Program-made: the position numbers and the translations under genes
Part shown: in pieces, positions 23,501 to 33,094 of the stretch
Layout: each line of letters starts with the position of its first letter
Numbering within the stretch: the first letter of the stretch is position 1
Notes under the pieces: model-generated
What the model was told of the DNA's origin: nothing
Seen by the model: only the letters and a program-made list of their open reading frames with translations
The model's database searches: none
NCBI GenBank assembly: GCA_032209605.1
Contig: JASFXZ010000001.1
Coordinates: 5,518,001-5,582,000 of the forward strand
Source of the DNA: Mactromeris polynyma
Lineage: Eukaryota; Mollusca; Bivalvia; Venerida; Mactridae
Direction: 5' to 3'
DNA length: 64,000 bases

Positions 23501-24033
23501 TCATCAGGTACAAAATCGGGGTTATCTGAGGTATGAGCATTAAAATCACCACATATAACTAACTGTAAATCATCATTACATTTTGCGTCTAAGTCAACAA
23601 TAGAACTTACTAAACGGTCTAATGTATGAGTTTCGATCATAGACTGACGACTGCTGTTTTCAGGTATAACATAACATAAGCAAAAATATACATCATTATT
23701 TAAACATAGCTTATTTGCACTAATTTTTATACATATAATGTCATCTTCGCAAGTAAAAACTAATGTGTCCGTGCACACGAATTCATTTCTAATATAAACA
23801 GCTATTCCTCCTGAAGATCTTTTATAAGTCAGTTTATTTTCTGTTCTGTTTAAAGGATAGCACTCGAATCCCTTGAAATTCAGATCACAAAATTCATTCG
23901 CCCATGTTTCAGTTAATAATATTATATCATGATTTTTGAAAATATTACACAACTCTGTAGAGTTCAGTTTATTAGATCGACGGGTCACGAGACCCTGCAC
24001 ATTTAGGAGAGCGCAACGCAGTGTGACCTTCAC
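20542..24033 (-). CDS. LINE ORF2: APE endonuclease + reverse transcriptase, 1163 codons
   Basis: Endonuclease motifs lie at about residues 8-280: LLNVQG, LLTETW (Glu42), GGIAVYIR, ICGDFNAH (162-165 GDFN), SDHCLIDF (275-277 SDH). The reverse transcriptase spans about 520-850: NKSGGPD, PLHKKG, NYRGITLLS, AFIDFSKAFD (663-671), GVRQGECLSPFLF and the catalytic LYADD (764-767). A C-terminal CCHC motif is C1091, C1094, H1102, C1107. No internal stop. The first codon of this span is GTG, not ATG; the frame is open back to the ORF1 stop at 24043, and the first in-frame ATG downstream lies about 130 codons in, inside the endonuclease. How translation starts is therefore unclear. Confidence 0.85.
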   Translation of the reverse strand: MKVTLRCALLNVQGLVTRRSNKLNSTELCNIFKNHDIILLTETWANEFCDLNFKGFECYPLNRTENKLTYKRSSGGIAVYIRNEFVCTDTLVFTCEDDIICIKISANKLCLNNDVYFCLCYVIPENSSRQSMIETHTLDRLVSSIVDLDAKCNDDLQLVICGDFNAHTSDNPDFVPDDLLNHFDIDILPDNYHSDISLKRCSRDQGRTNNNGTMLLDLCKQTSMRILNGRFDKDKEGNYTYVGPRGSSVVDYVITTQNLFQFVDTFYVNGPNILSDHCLIDFSFTFTKMRGDPIVNDSTHLNGAAFKYKWNNDNKGTFIEALSCDLVTNKLTNLNTQVDSSITDNDINGCITQLSNIIDDVVSTLFKRKCNKQTDSSNVYTSNNEWFNSECFDNRRLFYSKLNLFRHDGSVENRTEMVKARSIYKACLRKSRLNYDHSQTMKLNKARFKNAKLYWSMLKECAGVRRSNIPLSVFEQYFKSVNNPDDPYFTADEDIVYFIERYENNEFQTMFHELNCSFTEVEVFKAIGQLNSNKSGGPDLYINEFFIHGQNVLVPYLMRLFNKIFDVGYFPESWSEGYIIPLHKKGNINDQNNYRGITLLSTLGKLFTRILNNRLTGWAESYSVYVEAQAGFRTKMGTTDNIFVLHGLLTHILNKGKQLFCAFIDFSKAFDYVVRDNLWSKLIKLGIRGKILNIMKSMYSSVKSRVKYCNQLSDYFTCSLGVRQGECLSPFLFAMFLNDIESVFSEKGLNGIDVESFKLFLILYADDIVIFANDATELQTCLDVLDDYCKRWKLVVNTNKSKVMVFRKGGRLPNNLRFIFDGKQIDIVSKFNYLGIVFSSGGSFTDTQNTISGQALKAIFKMKKYLYKFTDITIRHKLELFDKLISPILNYSSEVWGFIQGNAIERVHLQFCKHILGIKRTSQNDFVYGDLGRINYQCDRFFHIIKYWVKLLSTDNNKYNKKVYSMLKSDCDIYPNRKNWCSLLKNLLSTLGFYEVWLFQDVGQPKLFLIFVKERIKDQFIQGWNGRIQESSRASLYKYLASFKFQPYLNICTIAKFRSNLTRLRVSSHRLFIESGRWTRPNPTPVSDRKCLVCNILEDEYHFVLECSLYSDLRKHYIPYYYRHRPSVHKFIELITNDTETIIRKLSLYIYKAFIIRNNNNYR

Positions 24034-24045
24034 TTCAGTATCCTA
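24034..24045 (-). other. ORF1 UAG and in-frame ORF1/ORF2 junction
   Basis: Minus strand reads AAC TAG GAT ACT GAA GTG AAG. The UAG (24045-24043) is in the same frame as ORF2, so ORF1 and ORF2 would form one frame of about 1,688 codons if the stop were read through. Downstream, a GGTCAC/GTGACC pair (24028-24023 with 23988-23983) and a GGGTC-TCGT-GACCC hairpin (23995-23982) could form structure. Confidence 0.7.
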
Positions 24046-25608
24046 GTTTGTAGATTTAACACCTTGCACGAGCGGTGTACTATGAGCGTCTGTCCGTTCC
24101 GTCGGTTGACTGCCTCCTGTTAAATCGTTACTACCACCTGAATTTGTTTGTAAAGTAGGTGTGTCGACTGCATTTGTGCTATTTTTAGCACTAGGTAAAT
24201 TCCGCTTTGTAGTAGCTCTCGACCTTGACCGACTGGTACTTTGTCTCTTGTACGGAACAGCTGAGTTTGAGCGCCGCTCGGATCGGACCGCTGCCTTCGT
24301 GGTACTAGATCGACCTCTTGATATATTTAATGTAGTGTCATCTTTTTGCGTTTGAGATATTGGATCTAGATCTTGCATGTCGACATTATTTGCATCAATG
24401 CTTCGAATATTTGTCAATGTACTGCCTGCAGAATCTGTCCGTGGGAAATCGTTGGTAGGTTTTGTATGTAGATCCCTGGTAGAGCATTGAAGTGAAATGT
24501 CACAGGAAGAATATGTGCTTAGAATATCACTGGTCGGAGCTGCACGTAGGATATCATTGGTAACTGTATTGGTAACATCTGAAGACTGAGCAGACGTATT
24601 TAACCCGTGGAGTGACATTGTTGTCGATTTTGTAACGGATTCAGCTAACGATGTACTACCAGTACTATTATCAGATTGAATCCCTGTTCCCTGAGACGTA
24701 TAGTTTGGCTGAGTAGGGATTGGATCAGCAAACCTGGATCGAACATCTGTACCATCTATGTCATCAGTAGGTTTTCGGACGTATTGATTTTTGACATTGT
24801 GTATATCGTATACCTGATCTAACCTATTGGTATTAATGTATTTTCCCCATTCAGGTAGTTCATCACGTACAGTTCGACCATCACATATTAACTTTGCTGG
24901 GTACACTATTTTCACTTTTGTACTATTATTCCTTTTTTTCAGGTCTTTAAACTCAGACCATAGCCTAGAACGAGCTTCGTTAATCTCGCGTGGATAATCG
25001 TGGTCTATAGAGAAGCTTGTACCTCGTAGACATCTCACTTTAAACATTACATTTTCAATTATGTCATAATCCCTGAAATTGACTATAATTGGTCTACTTT
25101 GAAACGGTTTATTAAAGTTTTTACGCCCAAGTCGATGAGCTCGTGCTATATACACCTGTTGTGGGTCAATATCTAGATGATTTTTGAGAAAGTCCAATAT
25201 CAGTTGTGTGCAGTTTTCTCCATAATTCTCACTGAAACCTCTAAAGATCAAATTATTTCTCCTTGATCTTGCCTCCATGTCGATTGATTTGTAAGCTAAA
25301 GTTTTAAGGAATTCAGTCTGCGTGTTTGTTGTTTCAATTACCTGTGACATTTTATCATTGATCCCAACCATACATTTATGAAAATAAGTCATTCCACGAC
25401 TGCAATTAACTTGTTCGTTCCTTACGAATCTCAATTCATCGAACATATGCACCATTTTATCGTCCAACGAACTTTGTGCAAATGTTTGCCTGGTAATGTT
25501 AATGTTATTGTTCGGATTACACGACTGTGTACACTCACCGCTAGTTTCCCGCCCTGCCAGCTCGTCATATCTGTTGTGTACAGGAACCACAAAGTCACCA
25601 TTCCACAT
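24043..25608 (-). CDS. LINE ORF1 protein, 521 aa
   Basis: Starts at ATG 25608-25606 and ends at TAG 24045-24043. Residues about 45-110 are a probable helical/coiled segment. Residues 110-240 (MEARSRRNNLIFRGFSE..., ARAHRLGRKN, PIIVNFRDYDIIENV, SFSIDHDYPREINEAR) match the RRM plus C-terminal layout of L1-type ORF1 proteins (transposase_22). Residues 300-470 are Ser/Thr/Asp-rich, and 455-485 are Arg/Ser-rich (SRSRSRATTKR). Such proteins bind the LINE RNA to form the ribonucleoprotein. No zinc knuckle is seen. Intact. Confidence 0.85.
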   Translation of the reverse strand: MWNGDFVVPVHNRYDELAGRETSGECTQSCNPNNNINITRQTFAQSSLDDKMVHMFDELRFVRNEQVNCSRGMTYFHKCMVGINDKMSQVIETTNTQTEFLKTLAYKSIDMEARSRRNNLIFRGFSENYGENCTQLILDFLKNHLDIDPQQVYIARAHRLGRKNFNKPFQSRPIIVNFRDYDIIENVMFKVRCLRGTSFSIDHDYPREINEARSRLWSEFKDLKKRNNSTKVKIVYPAKLICDGRTVRDELPEWGKYINTNRLDQVYDIHNVKNQYVRKPTDDIDGTDVRSRFADPIPTQPNYTSQGTGIQSDNSTGSTSLAESVTKSTTMSLHGLNTSAQSSDVTNTVTNDILRAAPTSDILSTYSSCDISLQCSTRDLHTKPTNDFPRTDSAGSTLTNIRSIDANNVDMQDLDPISQTQKDDTTLNISRGRSSTTKAAVRSERRSNSAVPYKRQSTSRSRSRATTKRNLPSAKNSTNAVDTPTLQTNSGGSNDLTGGSQPTERTDAHSTPLVQGVKSTN

Positions 25609-25760
25609 GATTTTTAATCCAAAATTTCACACAATGTAGTCGAAAGTCGAGTACAACACTATGTTAATTTTCCTGATTATTTAATTAGAGATACTCTTGT
25701 AGATTAAATAATTTATCGGTAGTAGATTGCTTGAAAATTTTCACCTGCCAACATGTCACG

Positions 25761-26479
25761 TGACCGGAAGTTATATACACGTTGATTGAAAGGGAATTTA
25801 GTGTTCATCCCTGTGTTAAATGAAATAATATCATGTTAAGTTGTTATCTTGCATCCCTAGGCAAGTTCATGACATTTGAGAAATCTGGCATTTTGCGTTT
25901 TTAAAGTAATACTATGCTTATTTTTTGTTCATTTGTTTACCTAAACAAACATGAACAATATACAACGTATTTCCTATAGTTAAAACAACAATAAACATGC
26001 ATCAACAAAGAATGAACTCATTATGTATTGATCCGTATTTGTTGAAGAAAGATGTTTGTAAATCATAAAATTAAAAAAAAATCCAGTATTTTAACAATCA
26101 GGCTATTCGACAAGTTATGTCTGTAATATGTTAAAAAAAGAAAGATTATTTCAATCGGTTATACATTGCAATGGTTCTTATTAGAAATGTTTTTGGCAAT
26201 GTAACATCAATACTGGATAAAGCCAATTCAAACATTTTATGTTCAGATGAACCAGATACATCTTTAAGTTTACTGATTATGTTGTAATATATATATCATG
26301 TAAGCTTGTGACAAAAAAAACCCGGGTTCACTTGTCTACATGATGTGTTATCTTGTCAAACGGACGTGCTGTCCTGTCAACTTACAGATTTACAAGATTA
26401 TTTGAGAAAATATTACCCTATTTTAACAAGATAGGACATTCAACGGACAAAACAACTTGAAATCTCACCACATAAGACA
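25761..26479. other. Spacer, no gene seen
   Basis: AT-rich unique sequence between the LINE 5' side and the 58-bp array. Only short chance open frames. Confidence 0.4.
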
Positions 26480-26885
26480 GTTACGGTGTTCCATACTAAG
26501 CTTATACAATGGCTGCTTTGCGATACAATATCCGAGCGTTACGGTGTTCCATACTAAGCTTATACAATGGCTGCTTTGCGATACAATATCCGAGCGTTAC
26601 GGTGTTCCATACTAAGCTTATACAATGGCTGCTATGCGATACAATATCCGAGCGTTACGGTGTTCCATACTAAGCTTATACAATGGCTGCTATGCGATAC
26701 AATATCCGAGCGTTACGGTGTTCCATACTAAGCTTATACAATGGCTGCTTTGCGATACAATATCCGAGCGTTACGGTGTTCCATACTAAGCTTATACAAT
26801 GGCTGCTTTGCGATACAATATCCGAGCGTTACGGTGTTCCATACTAAGCTTATACAATGGCTGCTTTGCGATACAATATCCGAGC
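26480..26885. repeat. 58-bp tandem repeat, exactly seven copies
   Basis: Unit starts GTTACGGTGTTCCATACTAA and ends ACAATATCCGAGC. Copies are identical except for one site, where copies 3 and 4 carry GCTATGCG and the others GCTTTGCG. Confidence 0.97.
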
Positions 26886-27284
26886 GGCTTATAGTAGTAA
26901 CGAAACAGCATACCTAATATAAAGGTCTTCATTAATAATGCTCTCAAATATTATACCGTATGTTTTAAATTGAGCCTAAAATTTCTTAAGGTCGTCTGTA
27001 CAACGGACGTTCTGTAGTTTTCCGATTTACGAGATAAATAGCTACTTATGAAAACTACTTCGCTAAGCAGTATTTTTTTTAATTTTTGGTGTATTAGAAA
27101 TATAAGTTATAATAAGAGCTTAAAAAATGCAGATTTGCTACTTCACATTTAACTCAGATACAGAAGAAGGCGTTGGAGATAAATTGCATTTTAAATCATA
27201 AAGTGAATTGATTATTCTAAATAAAATGGACCCCCATCACGACTTCTATTCAGAATTTAGTGAAAGTAGGAAACTATGTGTGAT

Positions 27285-27470
27285 ACTACACGATAGTCTT
27301 ATAATATATCGTATACATTTGTATGATTTTATGTATGATGTATATGCTCGTAGAGTCTCGTATAATTCTTATTTGAATGACTTTGTGGGATGGTTTTATG
27401 TTCTTTATTGTCTGTCCTCTATGTATATTTATGTTTGTACAAAGATGAGACTTTAATAAATTAATTTATC
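27285..27470 (+). mobile_element. AT-rich dispersed element, uninterrupted copy
   Basis: TAGTCTTATAATATATCGTA..., GATGTATATGCTCGTAGAG, TATTGTCTGTCCTCTATG and ACTTTAATAAATTAAT match the two halves around the nested insertion at 15165-15650. Confidence 0.65.
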
Positions 27471-27613
27471 GCATAACTTGCACTCCAGGAGTGGCATAAA
27501 GCAGTGACATAAATATCATATGTAACTAGTTACATAAATAGCCGAATTACAGCACTATTTAAAGTCATTTAAAGATTGAAAACAATCTTTTTATGGTGTT
27601 ATGTGATAAATAG

Positions 27614-27747
27614 AATCTTACATTCGTGCTTATTTGATATTGTTTTTATGAAACTCGTCGACTGAAATGAATATGACGAGCCTCGCGTCATATTCAGTCG
27701 ACTCGTTTCATAAAAACAATATCAAATAAGCACTCATGTAAGATCCT
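27614..27747. repeat. Long palindrome with about 65-bp arms
   Basis: Left arm 27614-27678 and right arm 27686-27747 are inverted copies around a 7-nt centre. Matching pieces include GCTTATTTGATATTGTTTTT against AAAAACAATATCAAATAAGC, and TCGTCGACTGAA. The left arm has about 5 extra bases (ATGAA) and a few mismatches. Confidence 0.9.
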
Positions 27748-27917
27748 CTGTATATTGCAAACCCAGACTAAGCTACCTACCCGATAATTGTCATCAATTA
27801 TCTCATTCATGAGTAAAAAAGAAATAGTTTTATTAATTTTTATTAATCTGTAACAGCGAATTTTACATCGACAACAACCGTCCCAAAACCAGTCGCTATG
27901 CAAGTCTTCATATACGC

Positions 27918-28832
27918 TTGCTATACACCATATTATTATACACCATATTGCTATACACCATATTGCTATACACCATATTGTTATACAACATATTGCTATA
28001 CACCATATTGCTATACACCATATTGCTATACACCATATTGTTATACACCATATTGATATACACCATATTGTTATACACCATATTGCTATACACCATATTG
28101 CTATACACCATATTGCTATACAACATATTGCTATACACCATATTGCTATACACCATATTGCTATACACCATATTGTTATACACCATATTGATATACACCA
28201 TATTGTTATACACCATATTGCTATACACCATATTGCTATACACCATATTGTTATACATCATATTGCTATACACCTATACACCATATTGCTATACACCATA
28301 TTGTTATACACCATATTGCTATACACCTATACACCATATTGCTATACACCATATTGCTATACACCATATTGCTATACACCTATACACCATATTGATATAC
28401 ACCATATTGTTATACACCATATTGTTGTACATCATATTGTTATACACCATATTGCTATACACCTATACACCATATTGATATACACCATATTGTTATACAC
28501 CATATTGTTGTACATCATATTGTTATACACCATATTGTTATACACCATATTGTTATACACCATATTGTTATACACCATATTGTTATACACCATATTGCTA
28601 TACATCTATACACCATATTGCTATACACCATATTGCTATACACCTATACACCATATTGCTATACACCATATTGCTATACACCAATACACCATATTGCTAT
28701 ACACCTATACACCATATTGCTATACACCTATACACCATATTGCTTTACACCTATACACCATATTGCTATACACCATATTGCTATACACCTATACACCATA
28801 TTGCTATACACCATATTGCTATACACCATATT
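27918..28832. repeat. 15-bp tandem repeat (CTATACACCATATTG) with 23-bp variant
   Basis: About 57 units. The basic unit is CTATACACCATATTG; from 28268 a longer unit with an extra CTATACAC appears at intervals. Variants replace CTA with TTA, ATA or TTG. Stop-free on both strands in some frames, so long Met/Tyr/Asn or Leu/Tyr/Thr open frames here are artefacts. Confidence 0.97.
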
Positions 28833-30591
28833 TGGTGTAAAATGTTAATAACTAAAGGTTCTTTGATTTCGAGTTTGAGAGACAGCGACCTTGACCAAAG
28901 CGATCCATAAGACAATCCCTAGCGAAGATACAAGATACACAGTACAATGTTTTATTTTAGGTCGGCATTGGTACAAACAGTTTTAACATAAGCTTTGAAT
29001 AGCTGTTGACCGACTACATGACAATAATAAAACATATAATATATATATATATGCTTTATTTTCAAAACCCAATAAGCCTTGCAGCCCATGAACGTATAAA
29101 CTATACGAAATGGTAACATAGTACTGTACTAAATATAAAAACATAGCAATGGACATCCATAAGTTAATATACATGTTACGTGACAGCACAATACTAGTAC
29201 ACAACATGTATTAACAATTAAGACAAGTGACCGAAAATTAATAAAGTAATACGTAAACATAGCAGCTAACTTAGCACCAAGTTTGGGAACATAATGTCAA
29301 TTAGATCTGAATTTGTTAAACCGCGGAAACAAATGTTAAATGACGAAAATCTAATGACTAGTTTCTTATGAAAATCGTAATAAAAATTTGTTCGCTAAAT
29401 GCGCGCTGACAGGAAGAAAATCCTGCTTTCTTAACCTCTGTTCGCTATCAGATCCAGGTTTCTTAAAGATTTCAATTATTTACCCTTTATCTCGATATTT
29501 TGGCTCACGTTATTGGAGATATTCACAGCAAGAGAATACCCACTGTTCTTCATATTCGTGAGTAATTCATCATAAATATGCATTTACGTCGCGACATTTA
29601 CAATTTCATTGCATATGTTTTAAACATACAATCCGCTAACCATACAAGCTATAGTTATGTTAGCTCGGAATACTGAACTATACTCCTGGTGATGGTACGA
29701 ATATTATAAGAATAGTTTGACTTTTAAAAGTATACCAATTACTGTGAAGGGCAGTCTCAGTATGCAGGAGTGTCATTGGTCAGTTTCTACACTCTGCTCA
29801 GAACCAACCAATCGGAGGCTTGGATTTCATACTTTTGATGTGTTGTTTTGATGTGATCAAGTAAAATTAAACTTTAACAACGTCCAGACATCTAACTGAT
29901 AGCATTAAGTAATTCCATTTATATTTTGCATCTTTAACACTCGTTCATGAATTTATAAACTTTATTTAAATAAATTTGCATTTCTTTGTAAGCTTCTATA
30001 GGCATCAAATTATTATTCAACAACGCCTTCCATTCGTTAGCTTGTATTTTTTTGAAAATGTTGATGGATATTCGCTTTTTGTTACAAAAAACAATTACAT
30101 CCCACCTTATACCCGAAATTATCAATGCCTACATCATGCTGGCAGTGAATGAATAGTGACAGACCTTGAATAATGAATTGATCGAGCGCTTATAAACTAA
30201 TGCACATGTCATATATCAATTTCCAAACGTGTTTTGATTATATAATACGTATTTCTGTGTACTTACAGTGTGGCCTCGATATGTCAGTCTCAAACGCACA
30301 AGAAAGTGTGCAGTTAGTTTTTCCTTAATGTTCTTGAAATCCAAATAGGACTTCTAGGATGTATGGTACCATTGTCCAGCTTATTCAAATACATACAGCA
30401 CCAAACATATCGATTTCAATAAATTGTTGATGTTATTTTACTTATGATCACTTTTTACTATTCCCTTACGGTCTGGATACATTGACACAGACGCTCCTAA
30501 ACGTGTTCCTAAGGATTCTTTACGGCCTCGTTGCAGTGAAAGCGACGTCTGGCGCGCGCCATTCAATAATTAGAGGTAATTATACAGGGTG

Positions 30592-30683
30592 TGTGTGCCT
30601 TACGGCGACGTTGGCATACTAGGAGACATTGAAGCCCTCGGACCAATATCGGTCTAGTATGCCAATATCGCAGAAAGGCACGC
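30592..30683. repeat. Imperfect hairpin with 30-bp arms
   Basis: GTGTGCCTTACGGCGACGTT + GGCATACTA pairs with TAGTATGCCAATATCGCAGA + AAGGCACGC. The loop is about 30 nt and contains a further GGACCAATATCGGTC palindrome. Confidence 0.75.
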
Positions 30684-31104
30684 CAGTCCTGTTTTATCAA
30701 TTTTGTATTGCACACGTTCAACTCCAGTGTATAGTTGCTTGCACCAACCATCTTTTTTAAAGATAGTTCTTGTTTATAAAACGTTATTTCGCGTACGAGT
30801 ATTATTTATGCTAAATGTTTAAGTTCATCAGTGTTTCTTTCATGCATGTAAATTAACAACAGAAATATGCATACTTGACATGAAATAATCAAAAACGGGT
30901 CTAGAATTGCGCCCTTTAGGAATGTTCCACTATTCAGGGGCCCCCATCGGCAATTTCCCATTAAAATGACGGTAATTTGATCAATACACTGTGATATTAA
31001 GACATAGTTACCAAAAGGGTAAAATATTGTTAATGTAGTTTAAAATGACACCAACAAACAGACGATATGAAAATGCAATGTCATTAACATCCGGATAAAT
31101 AACG

Positions 31105-31350
31105 ACTCATTTACTAGAGGAGTCTAGGACCTGTCCAATCTGTGACAATAATGCAATAGAAAATGAGTTACATGCTATTTTGAACTGTTCGGTATATAAC
31201 GATGTAAGATAAGAGCTGTTCACAAAAGCTAATACATGTAATATAATTTTTTATCATTTGTCAGATTCTGATAAATATTGTTTTCTGTTTTCAAACCCGG
31301 ACATTGTACGTAGTTGTGTCAAACCTGTTTTGTAATTCTTCAAAGACGTC
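31105..31350 (+). pseudogene. LINE ORF2 C-terminal relic
   Basis: 31129-31208 translates to CPICDNNAIENELHAIL + NCSVYNDVR, the CCHC tail motif of LINE ORF2, followed after a stop by FYHLSDSDKYCFLF and NPDIVRSCVK-like sequence. The rest of the ORF is absent. Confidence 0.65.
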
Positions 31351-31764
31351 AATGATGGAAAATCTAGTACTTCCGTATCAGGAACGGACGCAACTTTCTC
31401 TTACTATATCGTATTTCTTGCCCGTAAAATAAGATGTGATACGACAATGGATGAAGTTCAGGTAAAGCAATATTTTTTTAATTGTTTTGGTCAAAAATAT
31501 ATTTGCGGATATAGTTTTTTATCCGTATTAACAAAATAGAACCAGCACTGACTTTGACGTTCGTCTGCTGTTCAATTGTTGACGATGTTGTGAAAACTAA
31601 TATTATTTCATGCATAGGCGTTAGTTTCATTAAAAAATGTGAAATATAGACAAAACTAATATTTCAACAACTTTGTGTAAACTAACCGCCATTGCATACG
31701 CAATTTTCGCCATATTTATCAAAATGAGATTTATTTATATTAACCTCCCTTGATATTGAAAGAA

Positions 31765-31990
31765 AATATGAGCGCAGCTGCACGATTTCCCATCTCTTCT
31801 TCAAGTGACGTCATTTCCAGAAAACGTCACATGTAAGCAATATTTGCCCCATATGACAATATGAAAACGAAGTGACCATATGGAGTAAATACTGTTTCCT
31901 GCTTGCACACAGTGACATCACATGTTGCGTTTTCTTGAAATGACGTCACTTACGGAAGAGGTTGGAAATCCCACAGCAACGCTCATATGT
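31765..31990. mobile_element. Short TIR element, GTGACGTCATTTC family
   Basis: The left end CCCATCTCTTCTTCAAGTGACG and the right end reversed (CCAACCTCTTCCGTAAGTGACG) are inverted copies; both run on through TCATTTCxAGAAAACG. The inside, GTAAGCAATATTTGCCCCAT and CCTGCTTGCACACAGTGACA, recurs at 55170-55265. Confidence 0.75.
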
Positions 31991-32071
31991 GACTAGCGTT
32001 ACTTAAATAACACAAAACGACTTTGTTACTGGGATAAAAAACATCACTATAAAATTATAAAATCGTTAACT

Positions 32072-32345
32072 AAAAGAGAGATTAAGTTGCTACAGGGAAC
32101 GCCACACAAACAAGACAATGCCTCTCCCCATACAGACCCCCGGGAAAAACGACAGTCCATAAAACATCAGGCATTGATGAGATGAAAAGGTAAACACGCA
32201 TGGCAACAGGGGCGTAAGAACGAAAAGCCTGTCCGACCATAAGGAACAACTAAGGCGAATTAAGGAGAACAACAAATAGAAATAATAACCTTACAGCGAC
32301 TTACAACACGAGAGAGCATGAAGAAAACGAAGATAAGACAAAACA
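32072..32345 (+). mobile_element. Dispersed element, TGCTACAGGGAACGCCAC family
   Basis: Starts AAAGAGAGATTAAGTTGCTA and carries ACGCCACA.A.A.GACA, CCCGGGAAAAACGACA and CGACCATAAGGAACAACTA, as in the other copies. Confidence 0.65.
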
Positions 32346-32360
32346 CGAAACTTATTTAGT

Positions 32361-32512
32361 TGCAACACGACGTGTGGCGGGAATAAATAATTGCAACACG
32401 ACGTGTGGCGGGAATAAATAGTTGCAACACGACGTGTGGCGGGAAGAAATAGTTGCAACACGACGTGTGGCGGGAAGAAATAGTTGCAACGCGACGTGTG
32501 GCGGGAAGAAAA
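32361..32512. repeat. 31-bp tandem repeat, five copies
   Basis: Unit TGCAACACGACGTGTGGCGG + GAAxAAATAGT. Each unit contains the near-palindrome ACACGACGTGT. Directly follows the dispersed element. Confidence 0.95.
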
Positions 32513-32889
32513 AAATGTATAAAATCATTAATGTATAACTGGGCAACATCAAATACGAAGTAAACAAAAGCTGTCAAACTCTTAAATTATCCATACAATT
32601 TCGGTACTGTGTTATCTATCAGTCTTAATTTTGGAACTTATAGAAGTTTACTTATCACTGACATCTTTGAAAATGTGCAACTCTTAACATTTTTGTAAAG
32701 CATTAAACATATCTAAAAACAACAACAGTTTATCTACATTTGAATATGCAAGCCTTAAATGCAATATCATCCAATATATAATGATATAGGTTTTTCACTG
32801 CCTCACAGTGGCCATCTGTCAAGTGCATTAATTGGTATTTGTCACGTGACTTGATCCGTCCGCATATATCAGTTGACAGATTATACGTT

Positions 32890-33094
32890 GTGTAGTATAA
32901 AATGGGCGGATCCGATATATAAAATGGGCGGACCCAAAAGCATCTAGTAGGTGTCGCTTTGAAATTACGAGAATTTTTGCAAAATGAGGTATAAAATGCC
33001 GCAGCGAAGCTATTAGTAGCTATATCTGTAGCAACCTGTCGGCAATAGTTCTCAAATAGAAGTATCGTTCTTGATTTGCTATATCTGTGCGCAA
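32890..33094 (+). promoter_or_regulatory. Candidate promoter and non-coding first exon of the ZP-like gene
   Basis: Two TATAAAATGGGCGG motifs (32896 and 32918) stand 22 bp apart, then about 170 bp run to a good donor, AAAG|GTAAAT, at 33094/33095. The coding gene's ATG exon (36520) directly follows an acceptor, so an untranslated first exon must lie upstream. This segment fits but is not the only TATA-like site (others near 33914 and 34020). Confidence 0.3.

Larger units (their letters stand above)
19978..25760 (-). mobile_element. Near-complete non-LTR retrotransposon (LINE) with intact ORFs
   Basis: Minus strand: 5' UTR (approximate start 25760), ORF1 25608-24043, ORF2 24042-20542 region, 3' UTR of about 560 bp, and a 3' end of CTATCTATCTATCT at 19980-19994, a tetranucleotide tail rather than poly(A). 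The encoded proteins are an ORF1 RNA-binding protein and an APE endonuclease/RT. No frameshift in either frame. Clade is not settled; the ORF1 fold and apurinic-type nuclease fit the L1/CR1/I-like groups. The 5' limit and target-site duplication could not be fixed. Confidence 0.88.
28850..32071. other. Intergenic DNA with scattered relics
   Basis: No host gene found. A (TA)n run lies at 29037-29052. Other contents are listed separately. 29745-29840 shares an ATTGGTCA...GCTCAGAA..CCAATC stretch with 57845-57940, probably a dispersed repeat. Confidence 0.4.

Noticed and set aside
27908..28910. Open frames rich in Met-Val-Tyr-Ser-Asn or Leu-Tyr-Thr-Ile
   Set aside because: Artefacts of the 15-bp tandem repeat.
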